From: Clostridia bacterium
GTDB taxonomy: Bacteria; Bacillota; Clostridia; Christensenellales; Aristaeellaceae
Direction of reading: 5' to 3'
NCBI GenBank assembly: GCA_017404985.1
Contig: JAFRBK010000002.1
Coordinates: forward strand, 50,758-114,757
Length of the DNA stretch: 64,000 nucleotides
The notes under the pieces: model-generated
What the model saw: the letters and a program-made list of their open reading frames with translations, nothing else
Told to the model about the DNA's origin: nothing
The model's database searches: none
Part shown: in pieces, positions 43,275 to 52,899 of the stretch
Layout of the letters: every line of letters starts with the position of its first letter
How positions within the stretch are numbered: the first letter of the stretch is position 1
Position numbers and translations under genes: made by a program

Positions 43275-44207
43275 ATGCCACCCTATCAGGGAAAGCATTC
43301 TTCCGCCCAGTCCTGGGCTATTGCCTCCTCCGCCTCCGGCCGCGGCCGGCATCAGGTCAAAAACCGCCGGCGCCGCCGCTGGATCATTGTCCTGCTGGTC
43401 CTGATCCTGCTGATAGTGATTTATCCCTTTGCGGAGGCCCGTTTCCTCACCACTGACAAGCGGATGATGAAAGCAGACGATTTGCCTACTGACGCCAACC
43501 ATCTCCACGTGGTTTTCGTGTCGGATATCCACTACGGCTTCTGGTTTTCCGACGGGAATCTGAACAACCTGGTCAACAGCATCAACGGCCTCAAGCCGGA
43601 TATTGTCATCTTCGGCGGGGATTACGGCGCCAACCACTCTTCCGCCCTTCAGTTTTTCCGCAAGCTCCCGAAAATCCACGCCCGCTACGCAGTGTACGGC
43701 GTGCTGGGGGAAACGGACCGCGGCGAAACGGATTACGAAACGGAGAACCTGACCGACGCCATGCGCAACGCCGGCGTGATCCCCCTGGTCAACGATGTCG
43801 CTACAGTGCGGGTCGGAGCTTCCTCCATCTGGGTCGCCGGAGTAGACGATTCCACACTGGGCTCCCCAAATGTCCGGTCCGTGGCCTCCCGGGTCTCCTC
43901 CCAGGATTTCGTCATTCTGGCTTCCCATAACCCCAGCATCATCCCGGATGCCCACCTGGCAACGGATTCCTCCGGCCGGATCGGCTGGTTCGACCTCGGC
44001 CTCTTCGGCCATACCCACGGCGGCCAGATGATGTTCTTCTCCGACCTGCTGGGCTTCACGGAGGACATCCCCGCGCGCTACCATTCCGGGTGGCTCACGG
44101 AAAACCGGGCGGACCTCTGCATCTCCCGCGGAGTCGGCACCTCCGTGGTTCCCGCCCGCCTGTTCTGCCCGGCCCAAATCCATCTGATTGAACTGACTGT
44201 GAACTGA
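43275..44207 (+). CDS. membrane-anchored metallophosphoesterase
   Basis: 310 residues from the ATG at 43275, set by GAAAGGAGG; an earlier in-frame ATG lacks a site. A basic N-terminus (HQVKNRRRRRW) precedes one membrane helix (about 35-55). The calcineurin-like domain has VFVSDIHYG (metal-binding Asp and His), FGGDYG, GVLGETDRG in place of the usual GNHE, ASHNP and FGHTHGGQM. It resembles YkuE/YaeI phosphodiesterases, which act at the membrane on phospholipid-type or other substrates. It ends 33 bp before ecfA1. Confidence 0.9.
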   Translation: MPPYQGKHSSAQSWAIASSASGRGRHQVKNRRRRRWIIVLLVLILLIVIYPFAEARFLTTDKRMMKADDLPTDANHLHVVFVSDIHYGFWFSDGNLNNLVNSINGLKPDIVIFGGDYGANHSSALQFFRKLPKIHARYAVYGVLGETDRGETDYETENLTDAMRNAGVIPLVNDVATVRVGASSIWVAGVDDSTLGSPNVRSVASRVSSQDFVILASHNPSIIPDAHLATDSSGRIGWFDLGLFGHTHGGQMMFFSDLLGFTEDIPARYHSGWLTENRADLCISRGVGTSVVPARLFCPAQIHLIELTVN

Positions 44208-44240
44208 TTGCCGGCACCCCGGCATCTCAGGAGGAATACC

Positions 44241-45098
44241 ATGGAATCCAATACCCGCATCACCATGAAGGATGTTTCCTTCACCTATGAAGAAGCGTCT
44301 TCCCCGGCCCTTTCCGGCGTCAGCGCCGAAATCCGGCCCGGGGAATTTGTTGCTGTTCTCGGCCACAACGGCTCCGGCAAATCCACCATGGCCAAGCTCT
44401 TCAACGCCCTGCATATTCCGACGGAGGGCAATGTGGTCGTCTGCGGCTATGACACCCGCAGCCAGGACCTGGTCTGGGAAATCCGCCGCCGCGCCGGCAT
44501 GATTTTCCAGAATCCGGACAACCAGATCGTAGCCACCGTCGTCCGGGAGGATGTGGCCTTCGGACTGGAAAACCTCGGCGTCCCCACGGAGGAAATGATT
44601 CCCCGGATCGAATCCGCCCTTTCCGCGGTCCGGATGAACAAATATGCGGATACCTCGCCCCATATGCTGTCCGGCGGCCAGAAACAGCGGGTCGCCATCG
44701 CCGGCATTCTGGCCATGGAACCTTCCATCATCATCGCGGATGAAGCTACCGCCATGCTGGACCCTTCCGGACGGAAGGAAGTTCTGGACACCATCCACAT
44801 GCTGAACCGCAACAAGGGCATCACGGTGGTCTGGATTACCCATTTCATGGAAGAAGCCGCCCTGGCGGACCGGGTGCTGGTGGTTTCGGAAGGATCCATC
44901 CGCCTGGAAGGCACCCCCGCCGAGGTCTTTGACCGGGTGGAGGAAATGCGCGAGATGCACCTGGACGTCCCCCATATGGCCGCCCTGGCGAATGAGCTGC
45001 GCGCCACGGGCGTCCCGCTGAAAAAAGGCATCCTGACCGTGGAGGATATGGTGGAGGAGGTGAACCGGATCCTATGCCCATCGAAGTCAAAAACCTGA
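44241..45098 (+). CDS. ecfA1: ECF transporter ATPase A1
   Basis: 285 residues from the ATG at 44241, set by AGGAGG 7 bp upstream. Walker A is GHNGSGKST (41-49), the signature LSGGQKQRVAI (near 142), Walker B IIIADEATAMLDP (near 163), and the switch histidine lies in VVWITHFMEE. It forms the ATPase pair with EcfA2 and drives vitamin or metal uptake through EcfT and substrate-specific S proteins. No S gene is in this window, as usual for the shared (group II) module. ecfA2 overlaps its end by 25 bp. Confidence 0.95.
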   Translation: MESNTRITMKDVSFTYEEASSPALSGVSAEIRPGEFVAVLGHNGSGKSTMAKLFNALHIPTEGNVVVCGYDTRSQDLVWEIRRRAGMIFQNPDNQIVATVVREDVAFGLENLGVPTEEMIPRIESALSAVRMNKYADTSPHMLSGGQKQRVAIAGILAMEPSIIIADEATAMLDPSGRKEVLDTIHMLNRNKGITVVWITHFMEEAALADRVLVVSEGSIRLEGTPAEVFDRVEEMREMHLDVPHMAALANELRATGVPLKKGILTVEDMVEEVNRILCPSKSKT

Positions 45099-45946
45099 CC
45101 CATTGCTATTCCGAGGGCAACGCCCTGAAGACGGTCGCCCTGAACGATGTCAGCTTCACCGTGGAGGATGGGGAGTTTCTCGGCATTATCGGCCATACCG
45201 GTTCCGGCAAGTCCACCCTCGTCCAGCATCTGAACGGCCTGCTGAAGCCTTCCTCCGGCCAAATCCTCATAGACGGCGAGGACCTGAACGCGGAAAAAAC
45301 GGACCGGCGCGCCCTCCGCCAGCGCATCGGCCTGGTGTTCCAGTATCCGGAATACCAGCTCTTTGAGGAAACGGTGGAGAAGGATATCGCCTTCGGCCCG
45401 AAGAGCATGAAGCTTCCCGAGGCGGAAATTGAGGAGCGGGTTTCCTGGGCCCTGGAGTGCGTCCATCTGGACCGGGAAACCGTCGGCAAAAAGAGCCCCT
45501 TCGAGCTTTCCGGCGGCCAGATGCGCCGGGTGGCCATCGCAGGCGTGCTGGCCATGAAGCCCTCCGTCCTGATCCTGGACGAGCCTTCCGCCGGCCTGGA
45601 CCCCATGGGCCGGGACGCGATTCTCACCATGGTGGAGGAGCTCCACGCCCGGGACCATATCACGATTCTGATGGTTTCCCACAGCATGGACGACATGGCC
45701 CGTCTGGCCACGCGCCTGCTGGTGATGTCGGAGGGAAAAATCGCCGCCGTCGGCACCCCGCGGGAAATCTTCTCCCAGCCGGAGCTGCTGTCCTCCATCG
45801 GGCTGGACGTGCCCGAGGCTGCGCGCCTCTGCGCCCGCCTGCGGCAGGAAGGCTATGACCTGCCCGCCGACCTTTACCGGCCCGAAGAGCTGAAGGAGCA
45901 CCTGCTCCGCCTCTTCGGCGAAAGGAAGGAGGGAGCCGGATGCTGA
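45074..45946 (+). CDS. ecfA2: ECF transporter ATPase A2
   Basis: 290 residues. Walker A GHTGSGKST (40-48), signature ELSGGQMRRVAIAGVLAM, Walker B VLILDEPSAGLDP and the switch His in LMVSHSMDDMARLA are all present. The start at 45074 lies inside the end of ecfA1, with GGAGGAGG about 13 bp upstream, so coupling is by overlap. Its partner is EcfA1; the pair docks onto EcfT. The 7-bp overlap with ecfT keeps the three genes together. Confidence 0.95.
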   Translation: MPIEVKNLTHCYSEGNALKTVALNDVSFTVEDGEFLGIIGHTGSGKSTLVQHLNGLLKPSSGQILIDGEDLNAEKTDRRALRQRIGLVFQYPEYQLFEETVEKDIAFGPKSMKLPEAEIEERVSWALECVHLDRETVGKKSPFELSGGQMRRVAIAGVLAMKPSVLILDEPSAGLDPMGRDAILTMVEELHARDHITILMVSHSMDDMARLATRLLVMSEGKIAAVGTPREIFSQPELLSSIGLDVPEAARLCARLRQEGYDLPADLYRPEELKEHLLRLFGERKEGAGC

Positions 45947-46743
45947 GCAACATCACCCTGGGTCAGTATTATCCCGTCGACAGCCGGGTCCACCGGCTGG
46001 ATCCCCGCACGAAACTGATTCTGTCCATCGTCTTCATCGTAGCCGTCTTCCTGGCGAAGACCTGGGTCGGCTACGGTCTGCTCTTCGCCTTCATTGTTCT
46101 GGCGGCCCGGCTTTCCAATGTGCCGCTGAAGATGCTTTTCCGCGGACTCAAGCCCCTGAAGTGGATCCTGATCATCACCTTTCTCCTGAACCTCTTCTTC
46201 ACCCCCGGCGATACCGTCTGGGTTTCCTTCTGGGTCATCCGCATCACGAAGGAGGCCTTCTTCCAGGCCCTGTTTTATTCCCTGCGCCTGGTGTTCCTGG
46301 TCATCGGCACTTCCCTTCTGACCCTGACCACTTCCCCCGTCGCCCTCGCAGACGCGATGGAAATCCTGCTTTCCCCCCTGAAGGTGATCCATTTTCCCGC
46401 CCATGAGCTGGCGATGATGATGACCATCGCCCTCCGCTTCGTCCCCACCTTGCTGGAGGAGGCGGATAAAATCATGAAGGCCCAGATGGCCCGCGGCGCG
46501 GATTTCGAAAGCGGCAACCTGATTACCCGGGCGAAGGCCATGGTGCCGCTGCTGGTACCGCTCTTTGTCAGCGCATTCCGCCGGGCGTCGGACCTGGCCA
46601 TGGCCATGGAAAGCCGCTGCTATCACGGCGGCGAGGGACGCACCCGCCTGCGCGTACTGAAGTTTACCCGCAACGACGGCATCGCCTGCCTCGTCGTGGC
46701 TGCCCTGGTCGCCCTGCTGATCCTGGAGGGTATCCTGCTTTGA
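45940..46743 (+). CDS. ecfT: ECF transporter transmembrane scaffold
   Basis: 267 residues with about five to six hydrophobic helices. The cytoplasmic coupling motifs near the C-terminus are QMARGADFES and MESRCYHGG, the usual pair of Ala-Arg-Gly-type motifs; the second has Cys-Tyr-His in place of part of the consensus. EcfT carries energy from the ATPases to the S protein. The ATG lies 7 bp inside ecfA2. The last base triplets overlap the TruA start. Confidence 0.95.
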   Translation: MLSNITLGQYYPVDSRVHRLDPRTKLILSIVFIVAVFLAKTWVGYGLLFAFIVLAARLSNVPLKMLFRGLKPLKWILIITFLLNLFFTPGDTVWVSFWVIRITKEAFFQALFYSLRLVFLVIGTSLLTLTTSPVALADAMEILLSPLKVIHFPAHELAMMMTIALRFVPTLLEEADKIMKAQMARGADFESGNLITRAKAMVPLLVPLFVSAFRRASDLAMAMESRCYHGGEGRTRLRVLKFTRNDGIACLVVAALVALLILEGILL

Positions 46744-47525
46744 AACGCATTCTGCTCACAGTCGAATATGACGGGACCGCCTATGCCGGCTGGCAGCGCC
46801 AGCTGAACGCCCTCGCCGTGCAGCAGGTGCTGGAGGAAGCCCTGGCTGCCGCCTGCGGCCATCCGGTCACGGTCACCGGTTCTTCCCGCACAGACGCCGG
46901 GGTCCACGCCCTGGACCAGCGGGTCCATTTTGATACGGGCTGTTCGATTCCCCCGGACAAATATCCCTTCGTGCTGAACAACCTGCTGCCCCCGGATATC
47001 CGGGTCACCACCGGCCGCGAGGTTCCGCCGGATTTCCATGCCCGTTTCCTGACCTCCGGCAAAACCTATACCTACCGGATCATCAATTCCCGCCACGGCA
47101 GCGCCCTGAAGCGGAATACCCACTGGCATATTCCGGTGCCCCTGGATTCCACCCCGGTGCTTGAAGCCCTGAAGGCCCTGCCCGGCACCCATGATTTTGC
47201 CGCCTTCCAGGCCGCCGGCGGCACGGCAAGGACCACGGTCCGCACCCTGACACAGGCGTCCCTCGTCACGGACGGCCCCGAGTGGGTGCTGACGGTCTCC
47301 GGCAACGCCTTCCTGTATAATATGGTCCGGATTATCGCCGGCACGGCCGCGGAAATCGGCCTTGGCAAGCTCTCTCCGGATGCCTTTTCCCGGGCGTTTC
47401 AGACTTTGGACCGCCTCGCCCTGGGCATGACAGCCCCTGCCCACGGCCTGGAGCTGACGAAGGTCTTTTATCCGGAGGCCGCCTTTGTCTCCCCCGCTTC
47501 CCTGCGCTGGCATGAGGAGGATTGA
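46740..47525 (+). CDS. truA: tRNA pseudouridine synthase A
   Basis: 261 residues from a TTG at 46740, chosen because GGAGGG lies 10 bp upstream and the opening KRILLTVEYDGTAYAGWQRQ is the conserved TruA N-terminus. The catalytic Asp52 is in SSRTDAGVHALDQ. TruA makes pseudouridine at positions 38-40 of tRNA anticodon stems. The start overlaps the ecfT stop by 4 bp. The ecfA1-ecfA2-ecfT-truA order is standard in Bacillota; the ribosomal protein genes often found nearby are absent. Confidence 0.95.
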   Translation: MKRILLTVEYDGTAYAGWQRQLNALAVQQVLEEALAAACGHPVTVTGSSRTDAGVHALDQRVHFDTGCSIPPDKYPFVLNNLLPPDIRVTTGREVPPDFHARFLTSGKTYTYRIINSRHGSALKRNTHWHIPVPLDSTPVLEALKALPGTHDFAAFQAAGGTARTTVRTLTQASLVTDGPEWVLTVSGNAFLYNMVRIIAGTAAEIGLGKLSPDAFSRAFQTLDRLALGMTAPAHGLELTKVFYPEAAFVSPASLRWHEED

Positions 47526-47528
47526 GCC

Positions 47529-49106
47529 ATGGTCCGCCTGACGAATTTTCCCGTTCCCCTGGATACCACAGAGGATGCCCTCCGCGCCTTGATCCTGAAA
47601 AAACTGAAGTGCCCGCCCGCTTCCCTGCTGTCTTTCTCTGTTGTCCGCCGCAGCGTGGACGCCCGGGATAAGCAGGATGTGCATTTTGTGCTCTCGGTGG
47701 ACCTGGCGCTGAAAAACGAGGAAGCCTTCCTGAAAAAGTGCCGCTTCCTCTCCCCAGTTCCCGCTCCCGCTGTGCTGCCCCTGCCCCGTTCCCGGCTGCC
47801 CTTCCGGCCGCTAGTGGTCGGAGCCGGCCCGGCCGGCCTTTTTGCGGCCCTCACCCTGGCACAGGCCGGCGCCCGACCGATCCTGGTGGAACGCGGCCGG
47901 CCCGTGGAACGCCGCACGCAGGACGTTGCCGCCATGGAACGGGAGGGCATTCTGGATCCGGAGTCGAACGTGCAGTTCGGCGAGGGCGGCGCCGGCACCT
48001 TCTCGGACGGTAAGCTCACCTGCGGTATCAAATCCCCGTATCTCCGCCAGGTGCTGGAAACCTTCGTGGCCCACGGCGCCCCGCCGGAAATCCTCCCGGA
48101 CCCCAAGCCCCATGTGGGCACAGACCGACTGAAGGCCGTGGTCGCCTCCCTCCGCCGGGAAATCCTTTCCCTCGGCGGCGAGGTCTTCTTTGAAACCCGG
48201 ATGGAAGAGCTGATTCTTCGGGAGGGCCGGGTTGCCGGCGCTATCGTCTCCTGTCATGGCGTTCGCCGGGAAATCCTTACGGAAGCCGTTCTCCTCTGTG
48301 TGGGCCATTCCGCCCGGGATACGCTCCACAGCCTCTTTTCCCAGGGGGTAGCCATGGTCCAGAAGCCCTTTGCCATGGGCGTGCGCATCGAGCATCCCCG
48401 GGCCATGGTGGACCGCTCCCAGTACGGGCGCTTCGCCGGACATCCGGCCCTGGGCGCCGCCTCCTACAAGCTCATCTGCCATACGCCGGACGGCCGTGGG
48501 ACCTATACCTTCTGCATGTGCCCCGGCGGCCGGGTCATCGCTGCCGCCTCCGAACCCGGCGGCATCGTTACCAACGGCATGAGCCTCTTCGCCCGCGATG
48601 AAGCGAACAGCAATTCCGCCCTTCTGGTCGGGGTGCAGCCGGAGGATTTCGGCAGCGACCATCCCCTGGCAGGCATCGCCCTCCAGCGTTCCCTGGAACA
48701 GGCGGCCTTCCGCGCTGCCGGCGAAACGTACCGCGCCCCGGCCCAGCGGGTGGAGGATTTCCTCCTCGGCCGCGAAACCAACGCCTTCGGCGAGGTGGTT
48801 CCCTCCTATCGTCCCGGCGTGACCCCCGCAGACCTGCGGGCCGTACTTCCGCCCTTTATTGTCGAGAACCTCCGCCGGGGCATCCGGGCCATGGACGCCC
48901 AGCTGGCCGGGTTCGCCATGCCGGACGCGGTGCTCACAGGCCCTGAAACCCGCTCCTCCTCCCCGGTGCGGCTTACCCGCGGTGAGGCGGGCCAGGCGGA
49001 TTCCGTTCCCGGCCTTTATCCCGTCGGGGAAGGCGCGGGCTATGCCGGCGGCATCGTCTCCGCCGCGGTGGACGGCATCGGCGCCGCCCGTAAGCTGCTG
49101 GGCTGA
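47529..49106 (+). CDS. FAD-dependent oxidoreductase (COG2509 type)
   Basis: 525 residues. An N-terminal domain (about 1-90) with the stretch VVRRSVDARDKQDVHFVLSV precedes an FAD-binding Rossmann fold: GAGPAG (98-103), ERGRPVERR, and the late GEGAGYAGGI motif. This is the uncharacterised FAD-dependent dehydrogenase family found in most Bacillota; the electron donor and substrate are unknown. It starts 3 bp after the truA stop, so it is probably translated from the ECF transcript. A terminator follows. Confidence 0.92.
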   Translation: MVRLTNFPVPLDTTEDALRALILKKLKCPPASLLSFSVVRRSVDARDKQDVHFVLSVDLALKNEEAFLKKCRFLSPVPAPAVLPLPRSRLPFRPLVVGAGPAGLFAALTLAQAGARPILVERGRPVERRTQDVAAMEREGILDPESNVQFGEGGAGTFSDGKLTCGIKSPYLRQVLETFVAHGAPPEILPDPKPHVGTDRLKAVVASLRREILSLGGEVFFETRMEELILREGRVAGAIVSCHGVRREILTEAVLLCVGHSARDTLHSLFSQGVAMVQKPFAMGVRIEHPRAMVDRSQYGRFAGHPALGAASYKLICHTPDGRGTYTFCMCPGGRVIAAASEPGGIVTNGMSLFARDEANSNSALLVGVQPEDFGSDHPLAGIALQRSLEQAAFRAAGETYRAPAQRVEDFLLGRETNAFGEVVPSYRPGVTPADLRAVLPPFIVENLRRGIRAMDAQLAGFAMPDAVLTGPETRSSSPVRLTRGEAGQADSVPGLYPVGEGAGYAGGIVSAAVDGIGAARKLLG

Positions 49107-49130
49107 CCGGCCAAATCCCATATCACAAAA

Positions 49131-49173
49131 TCAGGCAGCGGGCCTATCGGCTCCGCTGCCTGAAATTTTATTC
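49131..49173. terminator. bidirectional intrinsic terminator
   Basis: TCAGGCAGCGG (49131-49141) pairs perfectly with CCGCTGCCTGA (49153-49163), followed by AATTTTATT on the plus strand and TTTTGTG on the minus strand. It separates the oxidoreductase from the convergent large surface protein gene. Confidence 0.85.
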
Positions 49174-49232
49174 TGTTCCCTTATGGTTGCTGATGCTTCG
49201 TTTCCGGTGGTTCCGGAGCCATTCCCGAAGGG

Positions 49233-52200
49233 TCAGTCCTTCAGGATGCCAGCCTCGTGCAGCACGCGGCATACGGTCACAGTACGGTTCATGATCATAT
49301 TGGCCAGCACTTCCGCGGCAGTCGCCGGATCGTCCGGATACAGTTCCGCGAGCGCTTCCCTGCGGGCATTGATCAGGTCGTCGAAGGCCATGCGGTCGGC
49401 CGCGATCACCGTACGCTGTTCCGCATCCGCGGACAGGTACCAGGTGTCGTACATGGAGTTCAGCTCCAGCAGCCAGTTGCCCTGGGCCCGCAGCCATGCC
49501 AGCTCCCGGTCGCTGTCGTCCGCGGCGATATCCAGCAGGTACTGGGTCAGCTGCATGGTCAGCGTGTGGTTCTCGCACTGGTCGTCGACGAAGCGCGCCG
49601 CACCCGCTTCACTGTAAGTCACGGACCGTGCGCATTCGTCGCTGCTGTTGCTCTTGGCCAACGTGCTGTGGGTGCCTTCCAGACGGTCGGGCCGGCTTTC
49701 CGGCGCGGCGTGCAGCTCGTAGCACAGGCCGACTACCTTGTCCATCCGCTCTTCCATGGCAATGGTTTCCGCCGTCTGGGCATCGCAGACCAGGGCCATG
49801 GAGGCTTCCAGCGCGGCAGCCTGGCGGCTGAAGGCGGCCTGCTCATTTTCAGCAATCCGCTTCTGCTCGCCTTCCGTCGCGTCTTCCCATTCCTTATACA
49901 GTTCGTCGATATCCTTTTCCCACAGGGCCTTCGCCTCGCCGGGCCTGCCTTCCTCCAGCAGCTTTCCGGCCGCCTCCGCGGTTTCGGCGTGTTCCTTGCA
50001 TTCACTCAGGTCGCGCTGGGTCACACCGTCGCCGACAGCCGTCAGCGTGGTTTCGCAGGCGTCTCCCTCCAGGGCCACGGGCTTGGGCTTCCGCTTCGCC
50101 GTTTCCTCCGCCGTCGGCACAGTCACCGGCTCGGAGTAGGTATCGAAGTATTCCTTCTTGTCCAGGGTCCAGTACGCATCCGCCATGTTGGTCACCACGG
50201 TGTTTTCCACATCATAGGGACCGACCACGAAGGTGAAGTGGGTCTGGAAGGTCTCGCCGGCCTTCAGGGTTTCGCCGGTATGGATCGTACGATATCCGTT
50301 GGTGTCGATCTCCGCCAGCGAATCCCGGATGTCCATTTCCTGGATGTCCTTCTCGGTGTTGTTGGCCACCTCGATCAGGTACCGGATCTCCTCGCCGTCC
50401 TGGTAATACTTGCCGTTGGCCGGCGTGCTGATCACGGTCTTGGTCACAAGAACGCCGTCCTCATCCGGGAAGCCGCAGGGCACCTTGGCCTGGGCCAGCA
50501 CGTTCTGCCGCTTGGTCTTGTCCGGATCCTTGTAGCTCGCCTGGGCGGTGTTGATCATCTTCTTATGCTTGGCCTGGACATAGGTGGCCTTGGTCTTGAA
50601 GATGACGGTCGCGCTCTTGGAGGGCGCCAGGGATGTGATCTTCTTGATCGGCTTCGTCTTGCTTTCCAGCCAGTCATAGATCTCGATGTCGGTAAAGGTC
50701 CGGGTGGTGGGATTCTGAATCGCGATCTCGAAGGTTACTTCCTCACCCGGCACGTAGAACTTGCCGTTCGCCGGCGCGCTCATCTCCGTCTTGGCAATGT
50801 ACAGCGCGTCGGTGTTCTTGCCCACGGGCGCCTTCGCAGTGGCCTTGGACAGCTTCTGCTTCCCATCAGCCCCGGTGTAGGAAACCAGCGCGGTGTTTTC
50901 CAGGTCGCTGTAGGTCAGGTCCCCGGTCTTCACCTTGTATTCCACGGTGTATTTCTTGGTTGCGCCGCCGCTCAGGGTCGGAATGGTCTTCTTCCAGGTA
51001 CCGAACAGCGCATCGGTCAGAATCACGTTCTTCACGCTGCTGGAGGTGCTGTTGGTCACGGCGATCTCCCACTGGATGGTTTCGTCCGTCACGAAGAAGA
51101 GCCCCTTCGGCGAGTTCTTCACCGACTTGGTGATCTTTATCTCTTCCTCGGACGGCGGCGTCCATCCGCCGCTCCCGGTTCCGGAACCGCCGGTACCGCC
51201 CATGCCGGCGCTGGCCGCGTTCACGAACAGTACCTTGTTGGATTCGACGTTGCCGCCCATCTTGCCCCGGGCGATGAACCCGAAGGTGAATTTCCCGGCC
51301 AGGGCATCCTTCTTGGTCACAATGTAGGTATAGGTTCCGGATACGGACTCCCCGGCCGCCAGGTCCGCGGGAGCGTCGATCTCCGTATCGCTCTTTTTAT
51401 TCGGCGTCAGCCCGCTGAACCAGTATACCTTCAGATTCTTGGCTGCGCTCTTGCTGGCCGCGTTGGTCAGCGTCCACTTGTATTCGATTTCGTCGCCGAC
51501 GCCATAGTAGGTCTGCTCAGCGGAAACCTGCTCCACGTCCAGCGTCAGCTTGGCGCCCTCGCCGCCTTCCTTGATGGGCTTGCCCATCTTTCCGAGCAGC
51601 CCCAGGATCTTCAGCAGCCCGGGCCACGCGATACCGTCCTGCTTATGTTTCAGCTCCCGCTGCACCCGTTTGACTGCCGCCACGGTATCCTTGTCAAACT
51701 TGCCCGTGGTTTTTCCGGAGAACATGCCCATGGCCGCCAGCGTCCCCTGCAGCTCCTTGACCGCCGCGGGGTCGTTGTCCAGGTCCTTGGCCAGCGTGCC
51801 GTCCGGATAGAAGTCTTCCGTCTTCTTCTTTCCGCAGAACCGGCACGCGGAGTGCCGTTTGCCCTTGGAGAAGTCAGTGGGCTCCTTAGTCACTTCCCAT
51901 TCGCCGTATTCGTGGTCCACCTTCGGGAGCTCTTCATGCATCTTCTTTCCGCAGTAGACGCAGCTGGCTTCCTTCTGGCCCCGCGTTTTGCACGTAGGCT
52001 CCTTGATGACGACCCATTCGTCCGCCGTGTGCATGGTCTTTTTGATTACCTTGGTCTCCAGCTCGCCGCAGACGGCGCAGCGGTGCTGCCGCTTGCCCTG
52101 CTCGCTGCAGGTGGCTTCCTTCACGGTCTTCCAGGCGCCCCATTTGTGGTCCGTCCTCGGAATGGACTGGGTATCGGTCGTCCCGCAGACGGAGCAGGTC

Positions 52201-52571
52201 CGCGTCTGGGTTCCGGCTTCCTTACAGGTTGCCTCCTTGGTGGTCATCCAGCCACCCCAGGAATGGTCCTTCTTCGGGATGGTTTCGGTCTCTTTTCCTT
52301 CCCGGCAGGTTGTGCATGTCCGGGTTTTTTCGCCCGTCGATGTACAGGTTGCTTCCTTTGTCACTTCCCACGGCCCCCAGGTATGCTCGTGCACAAATGT
52401 GCTCGGGGTTAGATCGTTTGTGTTATTGTTCACCGGCAAATTGTTTGTCGGCCAGTTCGCTGTGCCGAACATGATGGCATCCCCTTCAGCCATGGCTGAT
52501 AACGGCATGATCCCTGCCATCATACAAAGCATCAGCGCCAGTGCCAGGATTCTGATTCCCAACTTTTTCAT
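49233..52571 (-). CDS. large secreted multidomain protein with Cys-pair repeats
   Basis: 1112 residues from the ATG at 52569-52571, set by GGAGG. A signal peptide (about 1-29) leads to five repeats of about 38 residues (59-257), each with two Cys pairs and a W-x-V-x-K-E-(A/P)-T core (for example TRTCSVCGTTD). A peptidoglycan-binding-like domain follows (260-327). Then come several DUF11-like beta domains (343-820) with motifs such as YIAKTEMSAPANGKFYVPGE. The C-terminal 270 residues look like two helical LprI/DUF1311 modules with conserved Cys. No membrane anchor is seen. It probably acts in or on the cell wall. It diverges from the HU gene. Confidence 0.88.
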   Translation of the reverse strand: MKKLGIRILALALMLCMMAGIMPLSAMAEGDAIMFGTANWPTNNLPVNNNTNDLTPSTFVHEHTWGPWEVTKEATCTSTGEKTRTCTTCREGKETETIPKKDHSWGGWMTTKEATCKEAGTQTRTCSVCGTTDTQSIPRTDHKWGAWKTVKEATCSEQGKRQHRCAVCGELETKVIKKTMHTADEWVVIKEPTCKTRGQKEASCVYCGKKMHEELPKVDHEYGEWEVTKEPTDFSKGKRHSACRFCGKKKTEDFYPDGTLAKDLDNDPAAVKELQGTLAAMGMFSGKTTGKFDKDTVAAVKRVQRELKHKQDGIAWPGLLKILGLLGKMGKPIKEGGEGAKLTLDVEQVSAEQTYYGVGDEIEYKWTLTNAASKSAAKNLKVYWFSGLTPNKKSDTEIDAPADLAAGESVSGTYTYIVTKKDALAGKFTFGFIARGKMGGNVESNKVLFVNAASAGMGGTGGSGTGSGGWTPPSEEEIKITKSVKNSPKGLFFVTDETIQWEIAVTNSTSSSVKNVILTDALFGTWKKTIPTLSGGATKKYTVEYKVKTGDLTYSDLENTALVSYTGADGKQKLSKATAKAPVGKNTDALYIAKTEMSAPANGKFYVPGEEVTFEIAIQNPTTRTFTDIEIYDWLESKTKPIKKITSLAPSKSATVIFKTKATYVQAKHKKMINTAQASYKDPDKTKRQNVLAQAKVPCGFPDEDGVLVTKTVISTPANGKYYQDGEEIRYLIEVANNTEKDIQEMDIRDSLAEIDTNGYRTIHTGETLKAGETFQTHFTFVVGPYDVENTVVTNMADAYWTLDKKEYFDTYSEPVTVPTAEETAKRKPKPVALEGDACETTLTAVGDGVTQRDLSECKEHAETAEAAGKLLEEGRPGEAKALWEKDIDELYKEWEDATEGEQKRIAENEQAAFSRQAAALEASMALVCDAQTAETIAMEERMDKVVGLCYELHAAPESRPDRLEGTHSTLAKSNSSDECARSVTYSEAGAARFVDDQCENHTLTMQLTQYLLDIAADDSDRELAWLRAQGNWLLELNSMYDTWYLSADAEQRTVIAADRMAFDDLINARREALAELYPDDPATAAEVLANMIMNRTVTVCRVLHEAGILKD

Positions 52572-52699
52572 GGTGTTTTCCTCCTCCTTCGTCAGTTTGC
52601 TTCTTCTTTCTCTGCGGTCAGACGGCATTTCCGGCTATGAATGAAAACCGAATGAGCACCCCGTTTTCATTTTTTCAAAATGTCCGAACAACCATGTTT

Positions 52700-52728
52700 A
52701 TCATACCAAAAAAGAAGCCAAAAGTCAC
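52700..52728 (-). promoter_or_regulatory. promoter of the large secreted protein gene
   Basis: On the minus strand, GTGACT (52723-52728) and TATGAT (52700-52705) are separated by 17 bp. The -35 box is imperfect. The transcript leader would be about 120 nt. Confidence 0.55.
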
Positions 52729-52828
52729 CTGTGGCGGAAAGTGTTCATCAAATTGTCTGATTTTTTTCTGTTTTTTGGAAAAGAAGGCCTCCTGTCCTTG
52801 ATTTTTCTTACTTTTTGTTCCTGAATTC

Positions 52829-52857
52829 TTGCCATTGCAGGAAATAAGTGTTATAAT
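52829..52857 (+). promoter_or_regulatory. promoter of the HU gene
   Basis: TTGCCA (52829-52834) and TATAAT (52852-52857) are separated by 17 bp, about 40 bp before the HU ATG. Confidence 0.8.
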
Positions 52858-52899
52858 CCAGCTAAACACAATGCCCCCAGGGCAGAAAGGACGAATCGT

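Larger units (their letters stand above)
52572..52899. other. 328-bp intergenic region between divergent genes
   Basis: This AT-rich stretch separates the large secreted protein gene (minus) from the HU gene (plus). It contains the two divergent promoters listed separately, with roughly 100 bp between them. No other element is evident. Confidence 0.8.

Noticed and set aside
44447-45901. Long minus-strand frame opposite ecfA1/ecfA2
   Set aside because: Shadow of two clear ABC ATPase genes.
49257-52412. 1051-codon plus-strand frame opposite the large secreted protein
   Set aside because: No signal, motif or start site; the minus frame has a signal peptide and repeats.
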